This document shows, in pieces, positions 49,886 through 57,672 of a stretch of 64,000 bases of DNA. How positions within the stretch are numbered: position 1 is the stretch's first letter; the number at the start of each line of letters is the position of its first letter. Source of the stretch: CAIXZV01 sp963697365 (GTDB lineage: Bacteria > Chloroflexota > Limnocylindria > Limnocylindrales > CSP1-4). The notes beneath the pieces are model-generated. The model worked only from the letters and a program-made list of their open reading frames with translations. It was not told the DNA's origin and made no database searches. The position numbers were made by a program, and so were the translations under genes. Location: assembly GCA_963697365.1 (NCBI GenBank), contig CAVONT010000019.1, forward strand, positions 1 to 64,000, read 5' to 3'.

Positions 49886-50050
49886 CCCATAACGACAATG
49901 CCCCGTCGAGCAGGGGAAGCCGGTGTGATGCCGGCGCTGACCCGCAACCGTATGCCGTGATCCACGGCCAGCCGGAATGCCTGCCCGACGCGGCTCGACT
50001 CCACACCCGTCGAGGTTAGCGGGCGGAGTCCGGAACGCAGGCTGATCCAC
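49886..50050 (+). promoter_or_regulatory. Cobalamin riboswitch (aptamer)
   Basis: The conserved aptamer core is readable. GGGGAAGCCGGTG (49913-49925) leads to GATGCCGGCGCTGACCCGC (49928-49946) and AACCGTATGCC. The B12-box region follows, with GGCCAGCCGGAATGCCTGCCC (49966-49986). The 3' part (GAGTCCGGAACGCAGGCTGATCC) closes the outer helix. It would bind adenosyl- or another cobalamin and switch off the downstream uptake operon. Boundaries are approximate. Confidence 0.88.
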
Positions 50051-50055
50051 TGACC

Positions 50056-50090
50056 TCGCCCACACGTCGCGCCGACGGGTGGGCGATTTC
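50056..50090 (+). terminator. Riboswitch expression platform: Rho-independent terminator
   Basis: TCGCCCAC-A-CGTCG / CGACG-G-GTGGGCGA forms a 13-bp stem followed by TTTCCTT. Placed right after the aptamer, it suggests transcriptional control: ligand-bound RNA would form this terminator. Confidence 0.75.
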
Positions 50091-50155
50091 CTTGGCCCAA
50101 CGGCGAACCCGGTCCCGACCGCAGCACCGGCGGCCCTTTCCGAGAGGAAACGACG

Positions 50156-52078
50156 TTGGGCACTCCGAGGACATGGGTGCGCGTCGGGCAGGCGATCCTG
50201 CTCACTGGCGCGCTGGTCATCTCTCCCCTGGCGGTCACACCGGCGGCTGCCGTGCAGCTCCCGGACAGGACCGCCGACCCGGGCGAGGCCGCCGCCGGAT
50301 GGCTGGCCGGGCAGGTCGCCGGGGGCAAGCTCGTGCCAAGCAACCTCGCCGACGCAGTCATCGCGTTCGCGGCCGCAGGCGTGGGGGCTGATGCTGCCAC
50401 GGCCGCGCTGGGCCAGCTCGAGGCGAAGGTCGACTCCTACATCGCCCCTGGGACGAGCCAGGCCGGCGCGCTCGGCAAGGTCCTGCTCGCGGTTGCCGCC
50501 GGCGGAGGTGACATCCACGCCTTCGGTGGCCACGACCTCGAGGCCGAGTTGCGCGGCCTTGTCGCCGGCAGCGGCGTTGACGCGGGCCACATCGGCGGCG
50601 CGCAGGTCTTCGAGCAGGCGATCGGCATTCTCGCGCTATCAGCCACCGGGAACGGCATCCCCGGCACGGCAGTCGACTGGCTTGCCGACCGGCAGTGCCC
50701 GACCGGCGACTTCACCTATGACGGCAGCTGCTCCGCCCCGGACCCGGACAGCACCGCGATCGCCATCCAGGCGCTCCAGGCCGCAGGCGAGACGACGGCC
50801 CTCGCGAAGGCAGAGACCCAGTTGCTCGCGCTGCAGCGGCCAGATGGCTCACTCGCCTCCTGGGGCACGCCCAACTCGAGCAGCACGGCGGCCGCGGGCC
50901 AGGCGTACAAGGCCCTCGGCCATGACCGGCCGCGGCGAAGGCTGCCGCCTGGACGGCCACCCTCCAGCTCGACTGCAGCGCGGCTCCGGCCAACATCGGC
51001 TCGATCCCGTGGGCTGCCGGTGGCACCGACGTACCTCCTGATGTCCACGCCGCAGGCGATGCTCGGGTTCGGCGCCGGCCGCCTCGACACGCTCAGCCTG
51101 ACGGGCGCAACCGCGACGGCTCCGACGCTCGCGTGCCCGCCCGATGCGCCGACCGACGTCACTGCAATCGCGGGTGCCGGCCAGGCGACCGTCCTGTGGA
51201 CCGCGCCCGCCAAGGACGGCGGCAGCCCGATCCTCGCCTACCTCGTCCAGTCCGACGGCGGCGCGCACTCCTGCGCGCCCCGGCCCGTTGGCGCCGGGAT
51301 GTGCGTGGTCACCGGCCTGCCCGACGGCAAGTACCGCTTCTCCGTCGTCGCAATCAGCGCCGCCGGCATGAGCTCGTCCTCCGTGCTGTCGAACCGGGTC
51401 ACCGTCGACACCACGGCCCCGGTCGTCAAGGCGCCAGTCGTCGGCCTGCGCGTCGGCCAGCAGCTCAGCGGCCTCAATGTCCCGGTCAAGGTCAGCTGGT
51501 CCGGTACCGACAACGTCGCCGGGATCAACGCCTACATGCTGGAGCGCTCCGCGGACGGTGGTACCACCTACACCGGCGTCACGCTCAGCTCGCCCACGTC
51601 CACCTCGCGAACCACGATCCTGGCTGCAGGAGCTGCAAGTCACCGCTTCCGCGTGAAGGCCGCCGATGCCAGCGGCAACGTATCGGCCTGGAAGGCGGGC
51701 CCCGCTCTCGCCGTCTCGATCGTTGACGACGCCAGCGCCAAGGTCACGTACCGGGGCCGGTGGACGACCTCCGCGCCGACGTCGGCCTCGGCCTCGACCC
51801 TCCACTCGACCACTTCCCGTGGAGCCTCCGCGTCGATCACCTTCACCGGGCGCGGCATCGCATGGGTCGCCCCAGAGGGCAGGAGCCGCGGCAAGGCCAC
51901 CGTCTACCTTGATGGGCGAAAGGTCGCGACGGTCAACCTCAACGATCCGGCCAGCAGCCGCGTCCTCGTGTATGCGAAGGCGTTCAGATCGAGTGGCAAG
52001 CACACGCTGCGGATCGTCGCCAACGGGACCGCGGGTACCCCGCGCATCGATGTCGACGCCTTCGTCATCGTGAAGTGA
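50156..52078 (+). CDS. Secreted alpha-alpha toroid (intrinsic-factor-like) protein with fibronectin modules
   Basis: This secreted protein of about 640 aa is the first gene under the cobalamin riboswitch. TTG 50156 follows GAGAGGAAAC and starts a signal peptide (QAILLTGALVISPLAVTPAAA). Residues about 40-320 are helical repeats of the prenyltransferase/squalene-oxidase toroid type (AAGWLAGQ, FEQAIGILALSATG, TAIAIQALQAAG, AMLGFGAGRLDTLSL). This fold also forms the N-terminal B12-binding barrel of intrinsic factor. A segment at 50,930-51,045 is out of frame; corrected, it reads AAWTATLQLDCSAAPANIGS. FN3-like modules follow (PTDVTAIAGAGQATVLWTAP), then a beta-sandwich ending DVDAFVIVK. Cobalamin binding is inferred from context. 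Confidence 0.75.
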   Translation: MGTPRTWVRVGQAILLTGALVISPLAVTPAAAVQLPDRTADPGEAAAGWLAGQVAGGKLVPSNLADAVIAFAAAGVGADAATAALGQLEAKVDSYIAPGTSQAGALGKVLLAVAAGGGDIHAFGGHDLEAELRGLVAGSGVDAGHIGGAQVFEQAIGILALSATGNGIPGTAVDWLADRQCPTGDFTYDGSCSAPDPDSTAIAIQALQAAGETTALAKAETQLLALQRPDGSLASWGTPNSSSTAAAGQAYKALGHDRPRRRLPPGRPPSSSTAARLRPTSARSRGLPVAPTYLLMSTPQAMLGFGAGRLDTLSLTGATATAPTLACPPDAPTDVTAIAGAGQATVLWTAPAKDGGSPILAYLVQSDGGAHSCAPRPVGAGMCVVTGLPDGKYRFSVVAISAAGMSSSSVLSNRVTVDTTAPVVKAPVVGLRVGQQLSGLNVPVKVSWSGTDNVAGINAYMLERSADGGTTYTGVTLSSPTSTSRTTILAAGAASHRFRVKAADASGNVSAWKAGPALAVSIVDDASAKVTYRGRWTTSAPTSASASTLHSTTSRGASASITFTGRGIAWVAPEGRSRGKATVYLDGRKVATVNLNDPASSRVLVYAKAFRSSGKHTLRIVANGTAGTPRIDVDAFVIVK

Positions 52079-52143
52079 GGTTCGCGGGGATGTCTGCGCC
52101 TGTCTTGGGACGGGCGCAGACCCCTGCGCGGACGGTGCGCACG

Positions 52144-53104
52144 ATGACCGGCCGGATCGGATCCCTCGTCCTCGCGGTCGCGCTGCTGGCCGGCGCGGCT
52201 GCGTGGGCGGCGCCGCAGGCCCGCGCGGCGGCTGACGGCCCGTGCCCGGGCGAGACCGGCGTCACCGTGGTGGTGGACTTCCACCAGCTCGGTGGAGGGG
52301 TCGTCGTGCGCTGTGCCAAGGGCTCGCCGGGGAACGGGTTCGAAGCGCTGGCCAAGGCCGGCTTCGACGTCGTGCAGCCGTCGTCCATGCCGGGGTTCGT
52401 GTGCCGCATCGACGGCCAGCCGGGCTCCGACCGCGAGGCCTGCGTGAACACCCCGCCCGCCAACGCGTACTGGTCGTACTGGAACGCGGACGCAGGCGGA
52501 TCATGGAAGTACAGCCAGCGGGGACCCGGCAGCCGCACGCCGGCGCCGGGGACCGTCGAGGGCTGGTCGTGGGCCCAGGACTCGGCGGGCAGCGGACCGC
52601 CGCCGCCCCGTATCGACCCGCCCAAGGCCGCAGCCACGCCCAAGCCCACCCCCAAGCCCACCGCGAAGCCGACCCCCAAGCCGACCCCGAAGCCGACCCC
52701 GAAGCCGACCCCGAAACCGACCCCCAAGACCGACCGCGAAACCGACCCCCAAGCCGACCCCGAGACCGACCCCCAAGCCGGCCGACGGGGCGACCGCCCA
52801 GCCGGCTTCCGAAGCCGTCACCTCGGCCGCACCAGGCCCGACAGCTCCGCCGTCCGCACCGCCGGCCGGACGGCCCCCGGCCACTGCTGACACCGCGCTG
52901 GCGGCCACTGCGTTGCCCTCGGCGATCGCCGCGATCGTGCCCGGCTCGACACCCGACGCCGTGCCCGAGGCCACACCGGACGCCGTGCCCGACGACTCGG
53001 CGACGTCGTCGTCGCCACCGGTCGGCACCCTGCTCGGAATCGCGCTCCTCGTGCTCGTGCTCGTCGCCGGCCTCGGCCTCCGCGGCTGGAACAGGAGGAT
53101 CTGA
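52144..53104 (+). CDS. Membrane-anchored DUF4430 (transcobalamin C-domain-like) protein (frameshift in stalk)
   Basis: This protein of about 320 aa is secreted and anchored. ATG 52144 starts a signal peptide (LVLAVALLAGAAAWAAPQARA). A DUF4430-type domain follows: TGVTVVVDFHQLGGGVVVRC, FEALAKAGFDVVQPSSMPGFVCRIDGQPG, ANAYWSYWNADAGGSWKYSQ and TVEGWSWAQDS. This is the fold of the C-terminal domain of transcobalamin and intrinsic factor. A Pro-Thr-Pro-Lys stalk encoded by 12-bp repeats comes next. One base appears lost near 52,729, so the literal frame stops at 52890. With correction the protein continues to a C-terminal helix (VGTLLGIALLVLVLVAGLGLRGW) and RRI at 53104. It probably captures cobalamin at the surface. 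Confidence 0.72.
52640..52790 (+). repeat. 12-bp tandem repeats encoding a Pro-Thr-Pro-Lys stalk
   Basis: Units close to CCGACCCCGAAG repeat about a dozen times. They encode the extended stalk of the DUF4430 protein. The one-base frame change sits inside them, near 52,729. Confidence 0.8.
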
Positions 53105-54273
53105 CCACGTCGCTGGACCGGCGAAGGGACAACCGCGAGTCCGGGGGCAGGCTTCCGCGTGCCCTCCACCCGCTCGCCTGGTGGATCTGGGCACTCGGTC
53201 TCGCGGCGGCAGCCAACCACACGACGAACCCGCTGCTGCTCGGCCTGATCATCGCGGTCCTGCTGGTGGTCGTGAACGAGCGGCGCAGTGATGCGCCTTG
53301 GGCCGGGTTCTTCGGCGCCTACCTCGTCCTGGCGGCGGTCATCGTGGTGCTGCGCGTCGGCCTGCGCGTCCTGTTCGGCGGCGACTACGGGACGCACGTG
53401 ATCATCGTCCTGCCGGAGCTGCCGCTGCCGGACTGGATGGCCGGGCTCGGGATCGGCGGCCCCGTGACCCTCGAGAGCATCCTGGCCGCCTTCTACGACG
53501 GCCTACGGCTGGCGACCCTCATCCTGTGTCTCGGCGCGGCGAACGTCCTGGCCGACGCCCGGCGCCTCCTCCGGATCGTTCCGAACGCGCTCTACGAGAT
53601 CGGTGCGACGCTGGTGGTCGCGCTGACCGTCGCCCCGCAGCTCGTCGAGAGCATGCTCCGGGTCCGCCGTGCGCGGCGCATCCGTGGGGGCAGCACGAAG
53701 GGGTTCCGTGCGCTGGTGGGCCTGTTCATGCCGGTGCTCCAGGATGCCCTCGACCGATCGCTCAGCCTTGCTGCGGCGATGGACGCGCGAGGCTACGGGC
53801 GGACCGCGGACGTGCCCGTCCGGACCAGGCGACTGACAAGCGCACTGGTGCTTGCGGGGCTGGGTGCCATCTGCATCGGCCTGTATGGCGTGCTCGACGG
53901 AACATCGCCCGCCTGGCTGGGCCTGCCGATGCTGGCGCTCGGCGTCACGGTCGGCGCGGCGGGCATGTGGCTCGGCGGCCGCCGGATCCGCCGCACGGCC
54001 TACCGCCCCGACGTCTGGCGGCTGCCCGAGACGATCGTTGCCGCAACGGGCCTGGCGAGCGCGCTCCTGATGATCGCCGCGGGCCAGGTGGACCCGGCCG
54101 CCCTGCACCCGTCGCTCGTGCCGCTCGCGTGGCCGGAGTTCGTGCCCCTGGCAACGGCAGGCATCCTCATCGCGGTCCTGCCCGCGTGGGTGGCACCGCC
54201 GGTCCGTCTCGCCGTTCGAGTCCCAGGCGAGGCGCAGGGCGTGGCCAGCAGCCGAGGAGCGTCGGCCTCGTGA
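53101..54273 (+). CDS. ecfT: ECF transporter transmembrane component EcfT
   Basis: This is the energy-coupling membrane subunit of an ECF-type vitamin importer, about 390 aa. Helices include PLAWWIWALGLAAA, NPLLLGLIIAVLLVVV, FGAYLVLAAVIVVLRVG, LATLILCLGAANVL and YEIGATLVVALTVAPQLVESML. The two coupling motifs read RRARRIRG and AMDARGYGRT. The start is unclear: conserved sequence begins at once after the preceding stop, with no ATG or GTG in frame. CTG 53101, overlapping that TGA, is the best candidate, after AGGAGG (53093-53098). The stop overlaps the ecfA start. Confidence 0.85.
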   Translation: MTTSLDRRRDNRESGGRLPRALHPLAWWIWALGLAAAANHTTNPLLLGLIIAVLLVVVNERRSDAPWAGFFGAYLVLAAVIVVLRVGLRVLFGGDYGTHVIIVLPELPLPDWMAGLGIGGPVTLESILAAFYDGLRLATLILCLGAANVLADARRLLRIVPNALYEIGATLVVALTVAPQLVESMLRVRRARRIRGGSTKGFRALVGLFMPVLQDALDRSLSLAAAMDARGYGRTADVPVRTRRLTSALVLAGLGAICIGLYGVLDGTSPAWLGLPMLALGVTVGAAGMWLGGRRIRRTAYRPDVWRLPETIVAATGLASALLMIAAGQVDPAALHPSLVPLAWPEFVPLATAGILIAVLPAWVAPPVRLAVRVPGEAQGVASSRGASAS

Positions 54274-56003
54274 TCACCTTCGACCGTGTCTCGGTCACGT
54301 ACCCGGATGCCGCCCGGGCGGTGCTGCGCGATGTCGACCTGGAGATCGAGGAGGGGACGCTGTGCGTGGTCGTCGGGCCGACCGGGTCCGGCAAGTCCAC
54401 GCTGCTCAGCGCGGTGAACGGGCTGGTCCCGCACTTCACTGGCGGGCGCCTCGACGGCCGGGTGGTGGTCGCCGGGCGGGAGACGCGCCTGCATCCTCCG
54501 CGCGAGCTCGCCGATGTCGTCGGCCACGTCGGCCAGGACCCGCTTGCCGGGTTCGTCACGGACCGGGTGGAGGAGGAGCTCGCCTACGTCATGGAGCATC
54601 TCGCGGTCCCGCCGGCCACCATGCGCAAGCGGGTCGAGGAGACGCTGGACCTGCTCGGGATCGCGGACCTTCGCGACCGCCCGATGCGGACGCTGTCCGG
54701 CGGCCAGCAGCAGCGCGTCGCCATCGGCGCGGCCCTCACGGCCCATCCGCAGGTTCTCGTCCTCGACGAGCCGACGTCGGCCCTGGACCCGACGGCCGCT
54801 GAGGAGGTCCTCTCGGCGATCACCAGGCTGGTCCACGACCTGGGGCTCACGGTGGTCCTTGCCGAGCACCGTCTCGAGCGGGTCCTCGGCTTCGCGGACC
54901 TGCTGGTCCACGTGGGCGGCGACGGGTCCGTGGTCGCCGGCACGCCCGCCGGGATCCTTGCCGGGATGGACCGGGTGCCGCCGGTCATCGAGCTCGGGCG
55001 CGTGGCCGGCTGGGAGCCGCCGCCCCTGTCCGTCCGGGACGCCCGCCGCCGCGCCCCCGAGTTGCGCGAGCGCCTCCGAGGGCTCGACACAGCGCCAGGT
55101 GCCGATGCCACCGCTGCGGCTGCCGGCGCCACTGCCGCCGCGCGCAGCTCCAGGGCGACGGAGACTAGGGCGGTGGAGCCCAAGGCGGCTGAGACGAGGG
55201 CCGTGGGGATCAGGCCACCGCTCGACGCCAGTGGCGTCTCCGTCCGCTACGGGGACGTTGCCGCGGTGCGGTCCGTGGACCTGGCGCTCGATCCGGGAAC
55301 GATCACCGCGCTGATGGGCCGCAACGGCTCTGGCAAGTCGTCGCTCCTGTGGGCGCTCCAGGGATCGGGCAAGCGCCATGCGGGGCGGGTCGTCGTGGAC
55401 GGGCGCGACCCTGCCGTCCTCGAGGCGGCCGAGGCGCGCCGCCTGGTCGGCCTCGTGCCCCAGTCGCCGTCCGACCTGCTCTACCTCGACAGTGTCGATG
55501 CCGAGTGCCGGCAGGCGGACCTCGAGAGCGGCGTCCAGCCGGGGACATGCCGGAGCCTGCTGGACCGCCTCGTCGGCGGCATTGACCCTGCGAGCCACCC
55601 GCGCGACCTGTCCGAGGGGCAGCGCCTCGCCCTGGTGCTGGCCATCCAGCTCAGCGCGGGTCCCCGCGTGCTCCTCCTCGACGAGCCGACCCGCGGCCTG
55701 GACTACGTTGCCAAGACCCGGCTGGCCGCGATCCTGCGCGATCTTGCGGCCGGTGGCCGACCGATCCTGCTGTCCACCCATGACGTCGAGTTCGTGGCGA
55801 CGGTCGCGACCCGGGTGATCGTGATGGCCCAGGGTGAGGTCATCGCGGATGGCTCGGCCACCGAGATCCTCACCGCATCGCCTGCGTTCGCGCCCCAGGT
55901 GTCGCGGATCCTGGCTCCGGATCCCTGGCTCTCCGTCGCCGAGGTCGCGACGGCGCTCGGCCGGACGGTGCCCGGGGCGCACGGCTGGGAGGCGGGGCCG
56001 TGA
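54270..56003 (+). CDS. ecfA: ECF transporter ATPase, two ATPase domains fused
   Basis: This protein of 577 aa carries both ATPase domains (A1 and A2) that are usually separate proteins. Domain 1 has Walker A VVGPTGSGKSTLL, the Q-loop region GHVGQDPLAG, signature TLSGGQQQRVAIGAAL, Walker B VLVLDEPTSALD and VLAEHRLERVL. A linker rich in Ala, Thr and Glu (near 55,090-55,200) joins domain 2: LMGRNGSGKSSLLWAL, LVPQSPSDLLYLD, a variant signature DLSEGQRLALVLA, VLLLDEPTRGLD and LLSTHDVEFVA. The variant SEG in domain 2 could make one ATP site weaker. GTG 54270 overlaps ecfT (GTGA). Confidence 0.92.
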   Translation: MITFDRVSVTYPDAARAVLRDVDLEIEEGTLCVVVGPTGSGKSTLLSAVNGLVPHFTGGRLDGRVVVAGRETRLHPPRELADVVGHVGQDPLAGFVTDRVEEELAYVMEHLAVPPATMRKRVEETLDLLGIADLRDRPMRTLSGGQQQRVAIGAALTAHPQVLVLDEPTSALDPTAAEEVLSAITRLVHDLGLTVVLAEHRLERVLGFADLLVHVGGDGSVVAGTPAGILAGMDRVPPVIELGRVAGWEPPPLSVRDARRRAPELRERLRGLDTAPGADATAAAAGATAAARSSRATETRAVEPKAAETRAVGIRPPLDASGVSVRYGDVAAVRSVDLALDPGTITALMGRNGSGKSSLLWALQGSGKRHAGRVVVDGRDPAVLEAAEARRLVGLVPQSPSDLLYLDSVDAECRQADLESGVQPGTCRSLLDRLVGGIDPASHPRDLSEGQRLALVLAIQLSAGPRVLLLDEPTRGLDYVAKTRLAAILRDLAAGGRPILLSTHDVEFVATVATRVIVMAQGEVIADGSATEILTASPAFAPQVSRILAPDPWLSVAEVATALGRTVPGAHGWEAGP

Positions 56004-56818
56004 TGGCCGGCCGCCCGGCGGGGGCGCTCCAGGTCGGACACCAGGCGCGGATCGTGCTCCTGGTCGCGTCGTTCGCGTCGCTGGCAGCGTTCGTGTGGCC
56101 GCTGTTCATCGCCCCCGCGCCGACGACCGGAGGCGGGATCGGCCACAGCGGCGATGCCACGATCGTGTTCATGCTGGTGCTGCCGATGCTGCTCGCCGTG
56201 ATGATGAGCCAGCTCTCGAGCGGCGGCATCGACGCCAAAGCGCTCGCCATGCTCGGCATGCTGTCGGCGATGGGTGCCGCGCTGCGGCCCCTGGGCGCGG
56301 GCACGGCCGGCATCGAGGCCGTCTTCTTCCTCGTGATCCTGGCCGGGCGGGTGTTCGGACCCGGGTTCGGGTTCGTCCTGGGCTCCACCACGCTGTTCGT
56401 CTCGGGCCTGCTTACCGGCGGCGTCGGGCCATGGCTGCCCTTCCAGATGCTCGCCGCCTCATGGGTTGGGCTTGGGGCGGGCCTGCTGCCGCCGGTCCGC
56501 GGCAAGGCCGAGATCGCCATGCTCATGGTCTATGGCGCGGCGGCCTCGATGGCGTTCGGACTGCTGATGGACCTCTGGTTCTGGCCGTTCATCCTCGCCG
56601 ACGATCCGGCGCTGTCGTACGTCGCGGGGGCGCCGATCGCGGAGAACCTCCAGCGCCTCATCACCTTCTCGCTGGTCACATCCATGGGCTGGAACATCGG
56701 GCGCGCGATCACCAACGTGCTGCTGATCGCGCTCGTCGGCTCCGCGGTCCTCGCCACATTCCGGCGTGCGGCACGGCGCGCCGCCTTCGGGGCGGTCCGG
56801 TCGTTCGGCGCTGCCTGA
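56000..56818 (+). CDS. ECF transporter substrate-binding component EcfS (probable cobalamin)
   Basis: This integral membrane S component is about 272 aa, with roughly six helices: IVLLVASFASLAAFVWPLFI, IVFMLVLPMLLAVMM, ALAMLGMLSAMGAALRPLG, VFFLVILAGRVFGPGFGFVLGS, and MLMVYGAAASMAFGLLMDL. The short basic C-terminus follows VLLIALVGSAVLATF. The GTG/ATG start at 56000/56003 overlaps the ecfA stop. The riboswitch and operon partners imply cobalamin or a precursor as substrate. Direct similarity to characterised CbrT S components could not be tested here. Confidence 0.8.
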   Translation: MMAGRPAGALQVGHQARIVLLVASFASLAAFVWPLFIAPAPTTGGGIGHSGDATIVFMLVLPMLLAVMMSQLSSGGIDAKALAMLGMLSAMGAALRPLGAGTAGIEAVFFLVILAGRVFGPGFGFVLGSTTLFVSGLLTGGVGPWLPFQMLAASWVGLGAGLLPPVRGKAEIAMLMVYGAAASMAFGLLMDLWFWPFILADDPALSYVAGAPIAENLQRLITFSLVTSMGWNIGRAITNVLLIALVGSAVLATFRRAARRAAFGAVRSFGAA

Positions 56819-56881
56819 CAGGCCCAGCATCACCGGTTCCGGGGGAACCCGGCCCGACCGGCCCGCGAGGTCCCTACCTGC

Positions 56882-56898
56882 GGCCCCCCGAAGGGGCC
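56882..56898 (+). terminator. Hairpin after the cobalamin operon
   Basis: GGCCCC-CCGAA-GGGGCC lies 64 bases after ecfS, without a T-run. It may end the operon. Confidence 0.35.
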
Positions 56899-56940
56899 GA
56901 TCCGGCCTGTCCTGATCGGCCCGCGACCGGCATCCTCTCC

Positions 56941-57669
56941 ATGCGTTCAACCGATCGGAGACCAAGCATGCCCGCACGCGCGCCCCGCGTCGCCCGTCCC
57001 GTCCTGGCCCTCGTCGCCCTGGTCGTGCTGGGCGCGTCGCTCGCCGCCTGCGGCGACATCTCGTGGCAGCCGCCGGCCACGCCGGTCGCCGGTACGGGCG
57101 AGCTGGCGAATGAGACCCGCACGGCGGGCGCGTTCGACCGGATCAGCGTCAGCGCACCGGTCCGCGTGACCATCGGCGAGGCCACCGAGGCCGAGGTCCT
57201 GGTCGAGGCGCAGCCGAACGTGCTTCCGCTGATCTCGACCGAGATCGTGGACGGGCAGCTGGTGGTCAGCACGGTCGCGCCCGGCTTCACCACGGGCGAA
57301 GACGACTACCCGCTGATCACGATCCTCGGTCCCGGCATCAGGTCGCTCGCGCTCTCCGGCGGCAGCATCGGCATGCTCGAGTCCAGCGCGGCGGAGCTGC
57401 GCCTGGACGTGTCCGGCCAGTCCACGCTGACCGGCATCGGCCTGGTCCCGACCCTCACGCTCTCGACGGCGCAGGGATCGCACGTGGACCTCACGGAACT
57501 CCCGGTGCAGGACGCCACGGTGAAGATGACCGACGGCTCGGCAGCCACGATGTCGATCTCGAATTCGGTCGAGGGCGTCGCGAACGGCGGCTCGACGCTC
57601 ACCCTGACCCAGCAGCCGGCCAGCCAGACGGTCGAGGTGTCGGGCGGCGCCTCCGTTCTCGTCCAGTAG
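56941..57669 (+). CDS. DUF2807 (GIN-domain, adhesin-head-like) lipoprotein
   Basis: This lipoprotein of about 240 aa has a signal peptide (VARPVLALVALVVLGAS) and lipobox SLAACGD. Its DUF2807 domain is a right-handed beta-solenoid built of short repeats: FDRISVSAPVRVTIGEATEAEVLVEAQ at the start, then LALSGGSIGML, LRLDVSGQSTLTGIGL, and VEVSGGASVLVQ at the end. Start ATG 56941 is longest; ATG 56968 also gives a normal signal peptide. Family members are surface proteins of unknown ligand. It is separated from the ECF operon by about 120 bp. Confidence 0.82.
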   Translation: MRSTDRRPSMPARAPRVARPVLALVALVVLGASLAACGDISWQPPATPVAGTGELANETRTAGAFDRISVSAPVRVTIGEATEAEVLVEAQPNVLPLISTEIVDGQLVVSTVAPGFTTGEDDYPLITILGPGIRSLALSGGSIGMLESSAAELRLDVSGQSTLTGIGLVPTLTLSTAQGSHVDLTELPVQDATVKMTDGSAATMSISNSVEGVANGGSTLTLTQQPASQTVEVSGGASVLVQ

Positions 57670-57672
57670 GGC

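Larger units (their letters stand above)
49741..50155. other. Regulatory intergenic region between divergent operons
   Basis: This 415-bp region holds an 11-bp-spaced direct repeat (49810-49830), a putative -10 (49876-49881), the cobalamin riboswitch and its terminator. No further gene is apparent. Confidence 0.7.

Noticed and set aside
52640..52790. CRISPR-like repeats
   Set aside because: The 12-bp units are contiguous, in frame, and encode a Pro/Thr/Lys stalk. There are no spacers.
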